From: Bacillus pumilus
GTDB taxonomy: Bacteria; Bacillota; Bacilli; Bacillales; Bacillaceae
Length of the DNA: 64,000 bases
Reading direction: 5' to 3'
Assembly: GCF_003431975.1 (NCBI RefSeq)
Contig: NZ_CP027116.1
Span: 1,798,001-1,862,000, forward strand
Part shown: positions 16,269-25,377 of the stretch, one piece after another
Layout of the letters: the number at the start of each line of letters is the position of its first letter
How positions within the stretch are numbered: the first letter of the stretch is position 1
Translations under genes and position numbers: made by a program
Notes under the pieces: model-generated
Seen by the model: only the letters and a program-made list of their open reading frames with translations
What the model was told of the DNA's origin: nothing
The model's database searches: none

Positions 16269-17195
16269 CTAACGATTGATCACTTGAATGATTTTCTTAA
16301 GAGCGTCTGCTGCTTCTGGAATTGGCATCACAACGAACACATGCAGCATTTCGGGATAAACAAAGGTTGATATGTCTATTCCTTGTTCTGTTAGGTTCTC
16401 GTCAAGCTTTATGGCATCTGGGTATAACATATCATGTGTTCCAATAAAATGAGTGATCTTGCCAAGTCCTTTAAAGTCACCGTAAATAGGACTAATCAAT
16501 GGATCAGTGACGCTTTGATCAGCTGCCCACATTTTTGTAATGACTTCCATTCCTTCAGGACCTAGAATCGGGTCCTTTTTAGCATATTCAAACATAAGAG
16601 GGTTGCTCATGCTCATGTCAACACATGCAGATAATAACACGATATCCTTTGGCTGCGTTAGTCCTTCCATGTTTAAAAGGTGTGCTAGACCAAGTGAGAT
16701 ATTTCCGCCGGCTGAATCTCCCATGATCGTCAATTGATTGGCACTTTCAACAGTTTTCAGAATGTCTTTATATAGGTGTAGGAGTTTTGGATACGTATCT
16801 TGGTTGTTATAATGAGGTACTTTAGGATAAATAGGAGCCACTACTTTCGCATCTAGTGACTGAGCCAATTGATCCATGAACCACCAATGGAAATTTAAAG
16901 GCTGATTTGTCCACGCGCCGCCATGTATATATAGAATGACTTTTTGTTTCGGTGACGTTTGGTCATTTAATGTGAACACTTGCATGCCTTGCAATGTCTG
17001 TTCTTTTATCTCACTAATGAACTTCACATCATTCCCAATGGCATAAGGCTGCGTATTTTCAATTCCTTTTTGATCAAGAAATTTTTTTGTGTTTTCGATA
17101 CTCGAGAAGCTCTCTTTATTACTTTGAGAAGCGAATAATGTTTCAAATTGAATACTTTCTTCAGAACGTTTGCCATTAAAAATGTCTATACTCAT
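16269..17195 (-). CDS. Alpha/beta hydrolase, HSL-type esterase
   Basis: A 308-residue hydrolase of the hormone-sensitive-lipase group. The oxyanion-hole motif is YIHGGAWTNQPL (about residue 90), the nucleophile elbow is GDSAGGN (about residue 160), the acid is in IGTHDMLYPDA and the base His in EMLHVFV. Such enzymes cleave short-chain esters, and the natural substrate is unknown. No signal peptide is present, so it is cytoplasmic. It lies 33 bp after a MerR regulator on the same strand and is likely controlled by it. Confidence 0.85.
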   Translation of the reverse strand: MSIDIFNGKRSEESIQFETLFASQSNKESFSSIENTKKFLDQKGIENTQPYAIGNDVKFISEIKEQTLQGMQVFTLNDQTSPKQKVILYIHGGAWTNQPLNFHWWFMDQLAQSLDAKVVAPIYPKVPHYNNQDTYPKLLHLYKDILKTVESANQLTIMGDSAGGNISLGLAHLLNMEGLTQPKDIVLLSACVDMSMSNPLMFEYAKKDPILGPEGMEVITKMWAADQSVTDPLISPIYGDFKGLGKITHFIGTHDMLYPDAIKLDENLTEQGIDISTFVYPEMLHVFVVMPIPEAADALKKIIQVINR

Positions 17196-17228
17196 TTTTT
17201 TCTCTCCTTTAACTCAATATCAATAGGT

Positions 17229-17630
17229 TTATTGATCATCCTGATTTGGCACACGAAATGATTCAAGGTAGACTTGTACTTCTTTCTCAGGGGTCTTTAA
17301 TAAGTTGGATAAAAGGTCTTGAATCAGACGAAGGCTTTTAATTTTCCTTTCAATTTCTTCATGTTTCAGATGGACAATCGTTCTTAGTGTATCAAGTTCT
17401 ATATCTTGACTCAGCATTTTCATAATTTCAGCTATTTCCTTTAATGAATACCCTAATGTTTTTGCATCTTTGATCAATTGAATTTTCACAACGTAATCTT
17501 CACTATAGAATCTATATCCGTTCGAATGACGGTTTGGAGCAGGTAATATGTTGTGCTCTTCATAGTAACGAATTGCGGCAGGACTGACTCCTGTTTTTTT
17601 GGCAAGCTCTCCTCTGGTCATCAACTCCAT
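17229..17630 (-). CDS. MerR family regulator
   Basis: A 133-residue MerR protein. The N-terminal helix-turn-helix (RGELAKKTGVSPAAIRYYEE) and wing (RHSNGYRFYSEDYVVKIQLI) are followed by a coiled dimerisation helix (KEIAEIMKMLSQDIELDTLR) and a short effector tail with no Cys pair, so it is probably not a metal sensor. It is the first gene of an operon with an esterase. The promoter has an extended spacer with a dyad, as usual for MerR-activated promoters. Confidence 0.88.
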   Translation of the reverse strand: MELMTRGELAKKTGVSPAAIRYYEEHNILPAPNRHSNGYRFYSEDYVVKIQLIKDAKTLGYSLKEIAEIMKMLSQDIELDTLRTIVHLKHEEIERKIKSLRLIQDLLSNLLKTPEKEVQVYLESFRVPNQDDQ

Positions 17631-17668
17631 CGTTACTCCTTTTTCTTATTTTGTCTTCCTATATTTAC

Positions 17669-17700
17669 ATTATAAAGGTTGAACCATGCTTCAAGGTCAA
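17669..17700 (-). promoter_or_regulatory. MerR-type promoter with dyad in a 20-bp spacer
   Basis: On the minus strand TTGACC (-35, 17700-17695) and TATAAT (-10, 17674-17669) are 20 bp apart. The spacer contains TTGAA and TTCAA arms around GCATGG, the classic layout for a MerR activator. The start codon of merR lies about 40 bp downstream. Confidence 0.7.
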
Positions 17701-17920
17701 GACGAAAAATTTATTTGCGATCTTTTGATGTCAAATGAGTGAATCGATGAAGATAGATTTGAGATCTTCTGGCTTCGTTTTGCAGTTTAAATTTTTAAGG
17801 TTGCTGTAAGGTTTGGATTAATACAGGTTAAGGTTGAAGTTGTACAATGGGTTTGTAAGGAAGTGAGTGGCGAGCTAAATGATCCCCCTCCTTCTAAATC
17901 AATCATAGAGGTGAAAAGGT

Positions 17921-18232
17921 TTGAGAGAGAATAAAATTTTGTCTTCATTATGTTACTTCAGTATCTTTTTTGCGCCGTTTCTGTTTCCAATTATCGTTTA
18001 CTTCTTAGGAAAGGACGAAGTGAAATATCATGCGAAAACATCACTTTGGACGCATGTGATTCCTTATTTGATTTTCGGTATTGGTATTGCCGGTTCAGGT
18101 TTACTTGGCATGAACGATATCCGTCATGCTGGTCCATTCTTAATTGCAACGTATGCTGTGACATTCCTTGTGGCGATTTACTTCTTCATTTGGAACATTG
18201 TGAAAGGCATCAAAGTGTTTTCAGAATATTAG
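17921..18232 (+). CDS. DUF4870 family membrane protein
   Basis: A 103-residue protein with four predicted membrane segments. The start MRENKILSSLCYFSIFFAPF, then FLGKDEVKYHAKTSLWTHV and FFIWNIVKGIKVF are typical of DUF4870. The start codon is TTG at 17921, 7 bases after GAGGTG. Function is unknown. The 290 bp upstream are AT-rich with no gene, apart from the merR promoter. Confidence 0.75.
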   Translation: MRENKILSSLCYFSIFFAPFLFPIIVYFLGKDEVKYHAKTSLWTHVIPYLIFGIGIAGSGLLGMNDIRHAGPFLIATYAVTFLVAIYFFIWNIVKGIKVFSEY

Positions 18233-18236
18233 ATGA

Positions 18237-18274
18237 GAAAAACGGTTCTGTCGTTGGTCAGAACCGTTTTTTTA
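18237..18274. terminator. Bidirectional terminator
   Basis: AAACGGTTCTG and CAGAACCGTTT form an 11-bp stem flanked by A and T runs, between the convergent DUF4870 and sensor kinase genes. Confidence 0.85.
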
Positions 18275-18281
18275 TGTTCGT

Positions 18282-19685
18282 TCATGCGGACAATTGAATA
18301 TCAATCGTTGTTCCCTCACCTATCATACTACGTATCGTAATTTCCCCGCCGTGCTTTTGGATGATATCTTTTGCAATGGCCATCCCGAGACCAGAGCCTG
18401 CATGTGTCCCTCCTGTGTTCGTCCCTCTATAGTAGCGATCAAATACTTTTTCTAGCTCTGCCTCTTCTATTCCTTTGCCGTTGTCTTTAATCGTAATATG
18501 GGTGTTTTCTTTTTGTTCAAGCTGTACTATGATTTTTACATCAGAATGATTGTGAACAAGAGCATTTAAAATAAGGTTGGTGACCGCTCTTCGGATGAGG
18601 ATCGTATCAATATTCAGCATGAGCTTGTCTACATTCGTTTGAAGCTCAATCGTCTGATCTGCATATCTCGAATCGTTTAGAATATCGATTAACGTTTCCC
18701 TCAGCAGAGGCACAATGTTCACGATTTCTTTATGCAGCATCACGTCGTTATTTTTCAGTCTTGTTGTTAAATTTAGATCCTCCATGACATCTTTGATGTA
18801 CAGTGATTTATTCTCTATGATGTTTGCATAATGTTTGATGTCTTGATTTGAAAGAGGATAATTTGGATCTTTCATGATTTCTGCATAGCCTTGTATAGAA
18901 GCTAGAGGCGTTTTAATATCATGAGAAATATGACTGATCCATTCTTCCCGCATTTGCTCTAATTTTTCTTTTTCTTTTTGGCTTGAAGCGAGCTGCTTTG
19001 ATAAGTGATTGACATTATAGAAGACATCTTTATATATTCCCTTAGCGCGCAGCTTTGTCGTATAATCACCATTTGCGAGACGCTGGATGCCATGAATCGC
19101 ACGGTCAAGTGGTTTGATGAGCTGCCGACTGAATAAGTAGCCAATGAGTAAGGCAATGATGGCATCGATTGACAATAAAATCATCGTTCCGATATTGAAT
19201 CTTGATACTAAGTCTCTCGTGTTGAACGAGAATAAATATTTTCCGATGGAAGGATCCTTAAATCCGATAAAGTAGCTGTATTCCTTGCCCATTCCTTTTT
19301 TTCCGCCAGCATAAATGGTCGATAGCAATTGCTTATCTTTATATTTATGTAAGTTCACGATTTCTATGGGTGTATATTTGCTCTTTAAGCCTTTAGGTGC
19401 CTGTGCATGATAGACGTCTTGTCCATTTTCATCTAATATTTGAATCCACGCATTTTGTTGTTTTAAGGCTTGCTGTCCTTCTTTGCTCACAGTGATGTCT
19501 TGATCGGAAAAGGTGATGTATTGTTCAAATGATCTTGTGAAGGTTTCGGGTGTGTGTTCTTCGTTTTGCTGGCTGCTTGCTTGCAGTACAAGCCAAATCA
19601 TGAAGCCAAATAGGTTAATAAAGACAGTGATAATGGTCACGATAATGACAGAGACCATATATCTGCCTGTTAATCGCCATTTCAT
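18282..19685 (-). CDS. Sensor histidine kinase
   Basis: A 467-residue membrane kinase. TM1 is about residues 10-33, an extracytoplasmic sensor of about 130 residues follows, then TM2 (about 167-187) and HAMP (KPLDRAIHGIQRLANGDY). HisKA carries SHISHDIKTPLASIQGYAEI, and HATPase_c shows NLILNALVHN, DNGKGIEEAELEKVFDRYY and GSGLGMAIAKDI. The layout resembles YclK of B. subtilis. It starts 3 bp after the response regulator stop, in one operon. The signal is unknown, and no target gene can be inferred from the neighbours. Confidence 0.88.
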   Translation of the reverse strand: MKWRLTGRYMVSVIIVTIITVFINLFGFMIWLVLQASSQQNEEHTPETFTRSFEQYITFSDQDITVSKEGQQALKQQNAWIQILDENGQDVYHAQAPKGLKSKYTPIEIVNLHKYKDKQLLSTIYAGGKKGMGKEYSYFIGFKDPSIGKYLFSFNTRDLVSRFNIGTMILLSIDAIIALLIGYLFSRQLIKPLDRAIHGIQRLANGDYTTKLRAKGIYKDVFYNVNHLSKQLASSQKEKEKLEQMREEWISHISHDIKTPLASIQGYAEIMKDPNYPLSNQDIKHYANIIENKSLYIKDVMEDLNLTTRLKNNDVMLHKEIVNIVPLLRETLIDILNDSRYADQTIELQTNVDKLMLNIDTILIRRAVTNLILNALVHNHSDVKIIVQLEQKENTHITIKDNGKGIEEAELEKVFDRYYRGTNTGGTHAGSGLGMAIAKDIIQKHGGEITIRSMIGEGTTIDIQLSA

Positions 19686-19687
19686 CC

Positions 19688-20395
19688 TTACGCATCCTTT
19701 ACAACAAATTTATAGCCAAGCCCTTTGACTGTGACGAGAAATTCTGGTGTAGATGGGGAATTCTCTATTTTCTCCCGAAGTCTACGTATGTGAACCATCA
19801 CTGTATTGTCAGAACCGAAGAAATCTTCTCCCCAAACGGTTTGATAAAGCGTTTCTTTACTGATTACGCGATTCGGGTGCTGCAAGAAATAGGTCATCAG
19901 CATAAGCTCTTTCGGCGTGAGTTCAATCGCCGCTCCGTTTTTCGTCAGCTCGGCTTGCTGCTCGTTTAACTCAAATGGGCCTTTTTTGATCACGGGATCC
20001 GTTTGAGAAGACTGTAAGTATGATGACCGTCTCAACTGGGCTTTTACCCGATAGGCGACTTCCTTTGGGCTGAACGGTTTTGTAATGTAATCATCGCCGC
20101 CAATGGCAAGTCCTACAATTTTGTCTGATTCCTCACCCTTTGCTGATAAAAAGATAATCGGAACATGGGAAGTCTCTCTGATTTGTTTGCAAATATCATA
20201 CCCTTCACCGTCTGGCAGCATAATATCCAATATGACGAGGTCGGGATGTTCTTGATGAAATTGCGTGAGTCCATCACGGGCAGTTGAAGCTGTTATCACC
20301 CGGTCAATGCCTTCTCTTGTTAATACGGTATGAATTAATTCTAAGATTTCTTTTTCGTCATCTATAATCAAGACTTTGCTTTGAAGTTTTTGCAT
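19688..20395 (-). CDS. OmpR family response regulator
   Basis: A 235-residue regulator with a receiver domain (VLIIDDEKEIL, phospho-acceptor Asp in DLVILDIMLPDGEG, SAKGEESDKIVGL, DDYITKPFSPKE) and a C-terminal winged helix (LTPKELMLMTYFLQHPNRVI, VMVHIRRLREKIE, TVKGLGYKFV). The ATG at 20395 follows AGGAGAG by 8 bases, and a GTG at 20404 would overlap that site. It is partner of the adjacent histidine kinase and resembles YclJ. Confidence 0.9.
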   Translation of the reverse strand: MQKLQSKVLIIDDEKEILELIHTVLTREGIDRVITASTARDGLTQFHQEHPDLVILDIMLPDGEGYDICKQIRETSHVPIIFLSAKGEESDKIVGLAIGGDDYITKPFSPKEVAYRVKAQLRRSSYLQSSQTDPVIKKGPFELNEQQAELTKNGAAIELTPKELMLMTYFLQHPNRVISKETLYQTVWGEDFFGSDNTVMVHIRRLREKIENSPSTPEFLVTVKGLGYKFVVKDA

Positions 20396-20475
20396 GATGA
20401 TCACTCTCCTGAAGTCATTGTTATTATTATACCCAAAGTGTAGACGTCGTGAAAAATCAACTTTCTATTTACACA

Positions 20476-20515
20476 GAAAAAAGCCAATTTTCTTTTTTAA
20501 TGAGAAAATTGGCTT
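20476..20515 (-). terminator. Terminator of the xynD-xynC operon
   Basis: AAGCCAATTTTCT and AGAAAATTGGCTT form a 13-bp stem, with TTTTTTC after it on the minus strand. Confidence 0.8.
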
Positions 20516-20524
20516 TGGTGTTTT

Positions 20525-21787
20525 TTAGCGTTTGACTACAAAGGTCGTCACACTTTGCGCAGGGAGATGGGCCCAAAATTGATTCCCTGATATGTTTAAG
20601 TCAGTTCCAGGCTGGAGGTTGCTGTTACCGCTCGTAATCCACCTTGACGCCTGTGAAGCGGTCCCATTTTGCATCACAAAGTGTTGATTGACTCCTGCAT
20701 TGTTTTTGTTAATCGCGACAATGACGACCTGATTGTTTCCTTTATAGGCTGATACGAAAACATTCGGTTCAGGGCTTTTCGTTGCATCAATTCTGACGTA
20801 CCCCGGACGTACAAACTTGGAGAAATGCGCCATGTTGTATCCACGTTTGCTGATCGTTCCATTTTCCTTCATAGGACCGTATGATCTGCGGATGTACCAC
20901 CAAACATACGCCTGAAAGTCCCCCTCCACCATCGAATGGTGAATATGCTCTGACACACCTAATGCCTCAGGCCAGCGGTCCGCTGAATTATTGTCACTAT
21001 TCGGATAGTAAACCTCTGTCATCCATAGCTCTTTCCCTCCTCCTTTTTGTTTGAAAAGAGGATACGGAAGCTGGCTGATTTGGGTTCCATACAGATGGGC
21101 ACCGAGAATATCCATATTTCTAAGTGCCTGCGGATCGTTTAAGATTGGGTCTGATATATTTTTAAGGTATTGAAAGGACTCTGGCGCCATGACGCGCGCA
21201 TTAATGGAGCCGGCATTTTCCCTCATGAATCGCAGGATTTCCTGAGGCGTCCACCATGTCCATTCATGTGCATAATCGGGCTCGTTTTGTACAGAAATGG
21301 CATAGAGATTAACGCCATTATTCTTCATATATGTCACAAAATCGTTTAGATGCTGGGCATATGCGGCGTATTGATTGTATCTTAGCCTCTTTGCAGATGC
21401 ACCATTACGATTAAAGGTCTCCACCATATGGCTTGGAGGATTCCAAGGCGAAGCGATCACCAAAGCACCGTGCTGTATCGCTCTTTTGGCGGTGGCGACT
21501 TCTCTGTGCCAATTATTTCTGTTCTCGTCTACAAAAATTCTTAGGATGGAGAATCCTAATTGATTCTGCCCATTGCCAAAGGCGGTGTCCCTTTGAGGGG
21601 CGGTTAAATCACCAATCCACGCCGGGTGGTTCATTCCGCCAAAGCCGCGAATCACTTGTCTTTCTGCATTGATATTAATATTCGCATCTGCCGCTGACAC
21701 CTCAGTTACCCCAGGCCCTAAAAACATGACAGACAACATAGTGAAGCAGACCAATAAAGTACAAATTGGTTTTTTGATTATGGACAT
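20525..21787 (-). CDS. xynC: Glucuronoxylanase XynC (GH30)
   Basis: A 420-residue secreted endoxylanase that cuts glucuronoxylan next to methylglucuronate side chains. A signal peptide (MSIIKKPICTLLVCFTMLSV to VSAADA) leads into a GH30_8 domain. The acid/base Glu is in SVQNEPDYAHEW, the nucleophile Glu in LWMTEVYYPN, and a side beta-domain ends QSVTTFVVKR. The ATG at 21787 gives the signal peptide and the B. subtilis XynC length. The open frame extends further upstream, overlapping the end of xynD, but that part is not like a protein start. It follows xynD by 34 bp. Confidence 0.93.
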   Translation of the reverse strand: MSIIKKPICTLLVCFTMLSVMFLGPGVTEVSAADANININAERQVIRGFGGMNHPAWIGDLTAPQRDTAFGNGQNQLGFSILRIFVDENRNNWHREVATAKRAIQHGALVIASPWNPPSHMVETFNRNGASAKRLRYNQYAAYAQHLNDFVTYMKNNGVNLYAISVQNEPDYAHEWTWWTPQEILRFMRENAGSINARVMAPESFQYLKNISDPILNDPQALRNMDILGAHLYGTQISQLPYPLFKQKGGGKELWMTEVYYPNSDNNSADRWPEALGVSEHIHHSMVEGDFQAYVWWYIRRSYGPMKENGTISKRGYNMAHFSKFVRPGYVRIDATKSPEPNVFVSAYKGNNQVVIVAINKNNAGVNQHFVMQNGTASQASRWITSGNSNLQPGTDLNISGNQFWAHLPAQSVTTFVVKR

Positions 21788-21821
21788 CAAATTTTCCCAC
21801 TCTCCCATCAACCAGTTTTGT

Positions 21822-23357
21822 TTACCTTTGAGTAAACTGCCAGGAATCAAATTGGAATAGGCTGGAACCATTTCCTTTGAAGACAAAAAATACGTTGTGT
21901 ACTCCCGTTGCTCCGTTTACTGCTGTTTCTATTTCTCGCCAGTTCCCGCCTGTTGAAGGGACATTAAGTGTTCCGACAATCCTACCGTCTGGACTGCCAA
22001 GACGTACTTCTATTTGTCCGCCTGAAGCTGCTGCTACATTGGCTTTAAAGGTTCTGGCACCTCTGGAACCGAAATCGACGTTACTGACAGCGACCCAATC
22101 TCCATTTTGAATGTTTGTGACATGCTGGTTATTGACTGGTCCGCCTGGAGCTGTTGAAGTCTCTGTCAAAATACGGCCATTCCATGCGAATGTCTCAGCC
22201 TCTACCCGCTGAAAAGGATTCAGGTTGGATAGCTGTTTGACTCCTTCAAAATTGGCTGCGACCTCTCGTAGGGAACCGTCCTGATTATGCACAAGCTTAT
22301 TAATATGGGGAGATCTGTAGCCTTTCCCTGCGCCATATAAGGCAGAGCTCACCGTTTGCGTGTGATACACGACATACCACTCGTTTTTGAAATTGAACAC
22401 AGCATGATGGTTATTACCACCGCCACCGAAAAATGCACCCGGATTTTTCAGGAAGTGTCCTTTATACGTAAAGGGGCCCATAGGACTTGAGCTCGTCATA
22501 TAACCGATCTCGCCTGGTGGTTTATCTGCTGGATGGGAGCCGCCAAAATTGATGCAATAGGAATAGTAATAGGTACCGTTATACTTATGCATCCCCGAGT
22601 CTTCAAACATAAAAGGAGCATCAATTGTAGATGCACTGCCAACCACACTTGTCATATCAGATCCTAGTTTCAGCACCCTTGCTGTTTTAGGATTGGCCCA
22701 TTGCCCCTGCGTTGGATTTGAACCGCCTGGAACGCCTCCGCCGGCATAGAGATAACCCGTTCCGTCATCATCTACAAATACGGCTGGATCAAAAAGCCAT
22801 ACAACACCAGACATCCCTGGTGTATTTGGCGTGACAAGCGCTTTTCCGATAGGATCTTTCCAAGGACCAATCGGGCTGTCCGCTGTCAGGACGCCAATCC
22901 CTCCGCCGCTGTTAGCAAAATAAAGGAAAAACTTATCCTTTCCATTGATCTTTTTCACCGCAGCCGCTGGAGCCCAGGAGGCGCCTGCCCATTTGGCAAT
23001 TCCTTTGCCGCCATTTGCCCCATTTGCGCCAGCTACTGGAATCGCTCCATGATCTGTCCAGTTCACCATATCCGCCGAAGAGATGACAAAGACCTTATTC
23101 AAATTCGCAAAAGAATTGTCCTTAATCGTTCCATTACTGTGATATTCATAGTCATCACTCGACATATAAATGTACACTCTGCCGTTATAGGTAAGTGCAA
23201 ACGGATCTGCCCCCAAGTGATGGTCTATGAGCGGATTTGCATTTCCTACTCGTTTTGCAATGGGGGTACTTGCTGCACTCGCATCATATACCGGAATACA
23301 GCTTAGTACCAAAGCAAGAATCAAAAAACCTACACCGCATTTCATCCTCTTCCTCAT
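21822..23357 (-). CDS. xynD: Arabinoxylan arabinofuranohydrolase XynD (GH43 plus CBM6)
   Basis: A 511-residue secreted enzyme removing arabinose from arabinoxylan. A signal peptide ends near PVYDASAAS. The GH43 propeller shows the base Asp in HHLGADPFALT, the middle Asp in WLFDPAVFVDDDG and the acid Glu in PFMFEDSGMHKY. The C-terminal 130 residues form a CBM6-type binding domain (QRVEAETFAWNG, NGDWVAVSNVDFG, SLFQFDSWQF). The ATG at 23357 is 11 bases from AGGAGG. It acts with XynC on cereal xylan and is transcribed with it. A poor cre-like sequence lies about 130 bp upstream. Confidence 0.93.
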   Translation of the reverse strand: MRKRMKCGVGFLILALVLSCIPVYDASAASTPIAKRVGNANPLIDHHLGADPFALTYNGRVYIYMSSDDYEYHSNGTIKDNSFANLNKVFVISSADMVNWTDHGAIPVAGANGANGGKGIAKWAGASWAPAAAVKKINGKDKFFLYFANSGGGIGVLTADSPIGPWKDPIGKALVTPNTPGMSGVVWLFDPAVFVDDDGTGYLYAGGGVPGGSNPTQGQWANPKTARVLKLGSDMTSVVGSASTIDAPFMFEDSGMHKYNGTYYYSYCINFGGSHPADKPPGEIGYMTSSSPMGPFTYKGHFLKNPGAFFGGGGNNHHAVFNFKNEWYVVYHTQTVSSALYGAGKGYRSPHINKLVHNQDGSLREVAANFEGVKQLSNLNPFQRVEAETFAWNGRILTETSTAPGGPVNNQHVTNIQNGDWVAVSNVDFGSRGARTFKANVAAASGGQIEVRLGSPDGRIVGTLNVPSTGGNWREIETAVNGATGVHNVFFVFKGNGSSLFQFDSWQFTQR

Positions 23358-23520
23358 CGGTTCATTTTCCTCCTGTTTTCATCTTCCTCATATTGGGGTT
23401 TACGCCCAATTTCAAATTATGTTGATATGTGCTGATGAAGAATGAATACAAAGGATGATTTATAGGGGAATCACTGCTAAATCCATCATGTAAACCCTTA
23501 CTTTTTGACTAGAAGACAAC

Positions 23521-23558
23521 AAAAAATGCAGTTCTCAAATGGAGAGCTGCATTTTTTT
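23521..23558 (-). terminator. Terminator of the mmsA gene
   Basis: AAAAATGCAGTTCTC and GAGAGCTGCATTTTT form a long stem with T-runs, 22 bp after the mmsA stop. Confidence 0.8.
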
Positions 23559-23579
23559 AGTTTATTCAATGAATGTAGA

Positions 23580-25040
23580 TTACATATAACGAGCGGTTAC
23601 CATTTTCTTTCTTGTGTAAAACTCTACTCCGTCTGTTCCGTTCGCATGTAAGTCACCGTAGAAAGAATCCTTCCACCCGGAAAATGGGAAAAATGCCATT
23701 GGTGCAGGCACACCGATATTCACACCGAGCATACCTGCGTCGATGTTTTCGCGAAATTCTCTAATGCTTGATGCACTGTCCGTGTACAGGCAGGCGCCGT
23801 TCGCAAATTTTGATTGATTGGACAGGTCGATCGCTTCTGTTAGTGAGGAGACACGGACAATGGATAAGACTGGGGCGAAAATCTCGTCCTGCCAAATTTT
23901 CATTTGATTTGTGACATGGTCAAAGATCGTTGGTCCAACGAAATACCCTCTTTCTTTTGTTTCAAGGTCTTTCCTGCCATCACGAATGAGGCTGGCTCCT
24001 TCTTCAATCCCTGACTGGATGTATTGAAGTGTTCGTTCTTTATGTTCCTTTCGAATGACTGGACCAAGGAAGACCTCTTCATTTATTCCATTTCCAATGA
24101 CGAGCTCGTTTGATTCATCAACTAATTTTTGAATGAGCTCATCTGCCACTTCTTCTTCCACTGCGACAACGGCCGCAGCCATGCAGCGCTCTCCTGCTGA
24201 TCCAAAAGCAGCGCCAATGATTTGCTTTGTTGCCGCGTCTAAATCAGCATCTTTGAGAACAATGGAATGATTTTTTGCACCTGCAAGTGCTTGGACACGT
24301 TTTCCATGCTCTGTGCCTTTTTTATAGACGTATTCTGCGACTGGCTGAGAGCCGACAAATGAAATGGCTTTGACCTTTTGATGTTCAAGCAGCCCATTGA
24401 CGACATCGTGAGCCCCATTGACAATGTTGAGAACACCTTTTGGAAGACCCGCTTTTTCAAATAGCTCGGCTAATCGCGTGGCAAGAATAGGCGTGCGTTC
24501 TGAAGGTTTTAAAACAAATGTATTTCCGCACGCAATAGCTAGCGGGAACATCCAGCAAGGGACCATCATTGGAAAGTTAAATGGGGTAATACCGCCGATG
24601 ACACCGATTGGATAGCGGTACATGCCAGATTCGAGTCCAGATGCGATATCTGGTAATTGTTTTCCCATCATTAAGGTCGGTGCACCAGCGGCAAATTCGA
24701 CACATTCAATTCCGCGCTGCACTTCACCTTTTGCCTCTGTTATACTTTTTCCGTTTTCAATTGTGACGAGTCCAGCCAGCTCATCCCAGTTCTCAACGAG
24801 TAACTGTTGGTATTTAAATAAAATGCGTGCCCTGCGGGGAACGGCTGTTTTAGACCAAGTCGTAAACGCTTCCTGTGCTGCGAGTATCGCACGTTCGACA
24901 TCCTTTTTTGTTGAAAGCGGCACTTCTGCGATGATCTCGCCAGTAGCTGGGTTATATACTGCCTCTGTTTGACTTGTTTCTGCCTCAATCCATTGTCCGC
25001 CAATATAATTTTTCAACGTTTGTACATCTGTTTTGGTCAT
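23580..25040 (-). CDS. mmsA: Methylmalonate-semialdehyde dehydrogenase (CoA-acylating)
   Basis: A 486-residue aldehyde dehydrogenase of the MmsA/IolA type. It converts malonate or methylmalonate semialdehyde to acetyl- or propionyl-CoA in inositol and valine catabolism. The family markers are [32 protein letters not shown], the catalytic Cys in [13 protein letters not shown], and [20 protein letters not shown]. The usual ALDH Glu region reads [11 protein letters not shown], as expected for CoA-acylating members. The gene stands alone with its own terminator and a candidate cre, not in an iol operon. The start follows AGGAGAGAGG. Confidence 0.92.
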   Translation of the reverse strand: MTKTDVQTLKNYIGGQWIEAETSQTEAVYNPATGEIIAEVPLSTKKDVERAILAAQEAFTTWSKTAVPRRARILFKYQQLLVENWDELAGLVTIENGKSITEAKGEVQRGIECVEFAAGAPTLMMGKQLPDIASGLESGMYRYPIGVIGGITPFNFPMMVPCWMFPLAIACGNTFVLKPSERTPILATRLAELFEKAGLPKGVLNIVNGAHDVVNGLLEHQKVKAISFVGSQPVAEYVYKKGTEHGKRVQALAGAKNHSIVLKDADLDAATKQIIGAAFGSAGERCMAAAVVAVEEEVADELIQKLVDESNELVIGNGINEEVFLGPVIRKEHKERTLQYIQSGIEEGASLIRDGRKDLETKERGYFVGPTIFDHVTNQMKIWQDEIFAPVLSIVRVSSLTEAIDLSNQSKFANGACLYTDSASSIREFRENIDAGMLGVNIGVPAPMAFFPFSGWKDSFYGDLHANGTDGVEFYTRKKMVTARYM

Positions 25041-25302
25041 GTTCCCTCTCTCCTTTTTTATGAAAAAATGTCATGCTTACAGGATGTGTATGATCGCCAT
25101 TGTCTCATCTAATGGGCATCCATCTGTATACACTCTTTGTCAAATGTAATTGTCGTGTTGGTTTACGTTGTGATCAAGAGCTTGTTCTAAGGTGTGAAAA
25201 GTTGCAGATATCTATTTGTTTGAGAAAAATCATTCCAGGATGAGGTTTATTCATGGTGTATTTTTGATAAACTGTTGGGTAACTTTAGAAAAACCATAAT
25301 AT

Positions 25303-25316
25303 TAAAAACGCTTTCA
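25303..25316 (-). promoter_or_regulatory. Candidate cre (CcpA site)
   Basis: The minus strand reads TGAAAGCGTTTTTA, one mismatch from TGWAANCGNTNWCA. It lies about 265 bp before the mmsA start and 60 bp after melA. The other 200 bases of this intergenic stretch show no gene. Confidence 0.45.
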
Positions 25317-25337
25317 GTCAATCCTCTTTTTGCAGCA

Positions 25338-25367
25338 TAAAAAAACCTGATGCGCGTTGCATCAGGT
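25338..25367 (-). terminator. Terminator of the mel operon
   Basis: ACCTGATGC and GCATCAGGT with TTTTTTATG on the minus strand, 11 bp after the melA stop. Confidence 0.8.
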
Positions 25368-25377
25368 AGAGGCTGGT

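Noticed and set aside
23489..23502. cre-like TGTAAACCCTTACT upstream of xynD
   Set aside because: It misses the central CG and the last base, so it is too weak to list as a site, although CcpA control of xylan enzymes would be plausible.
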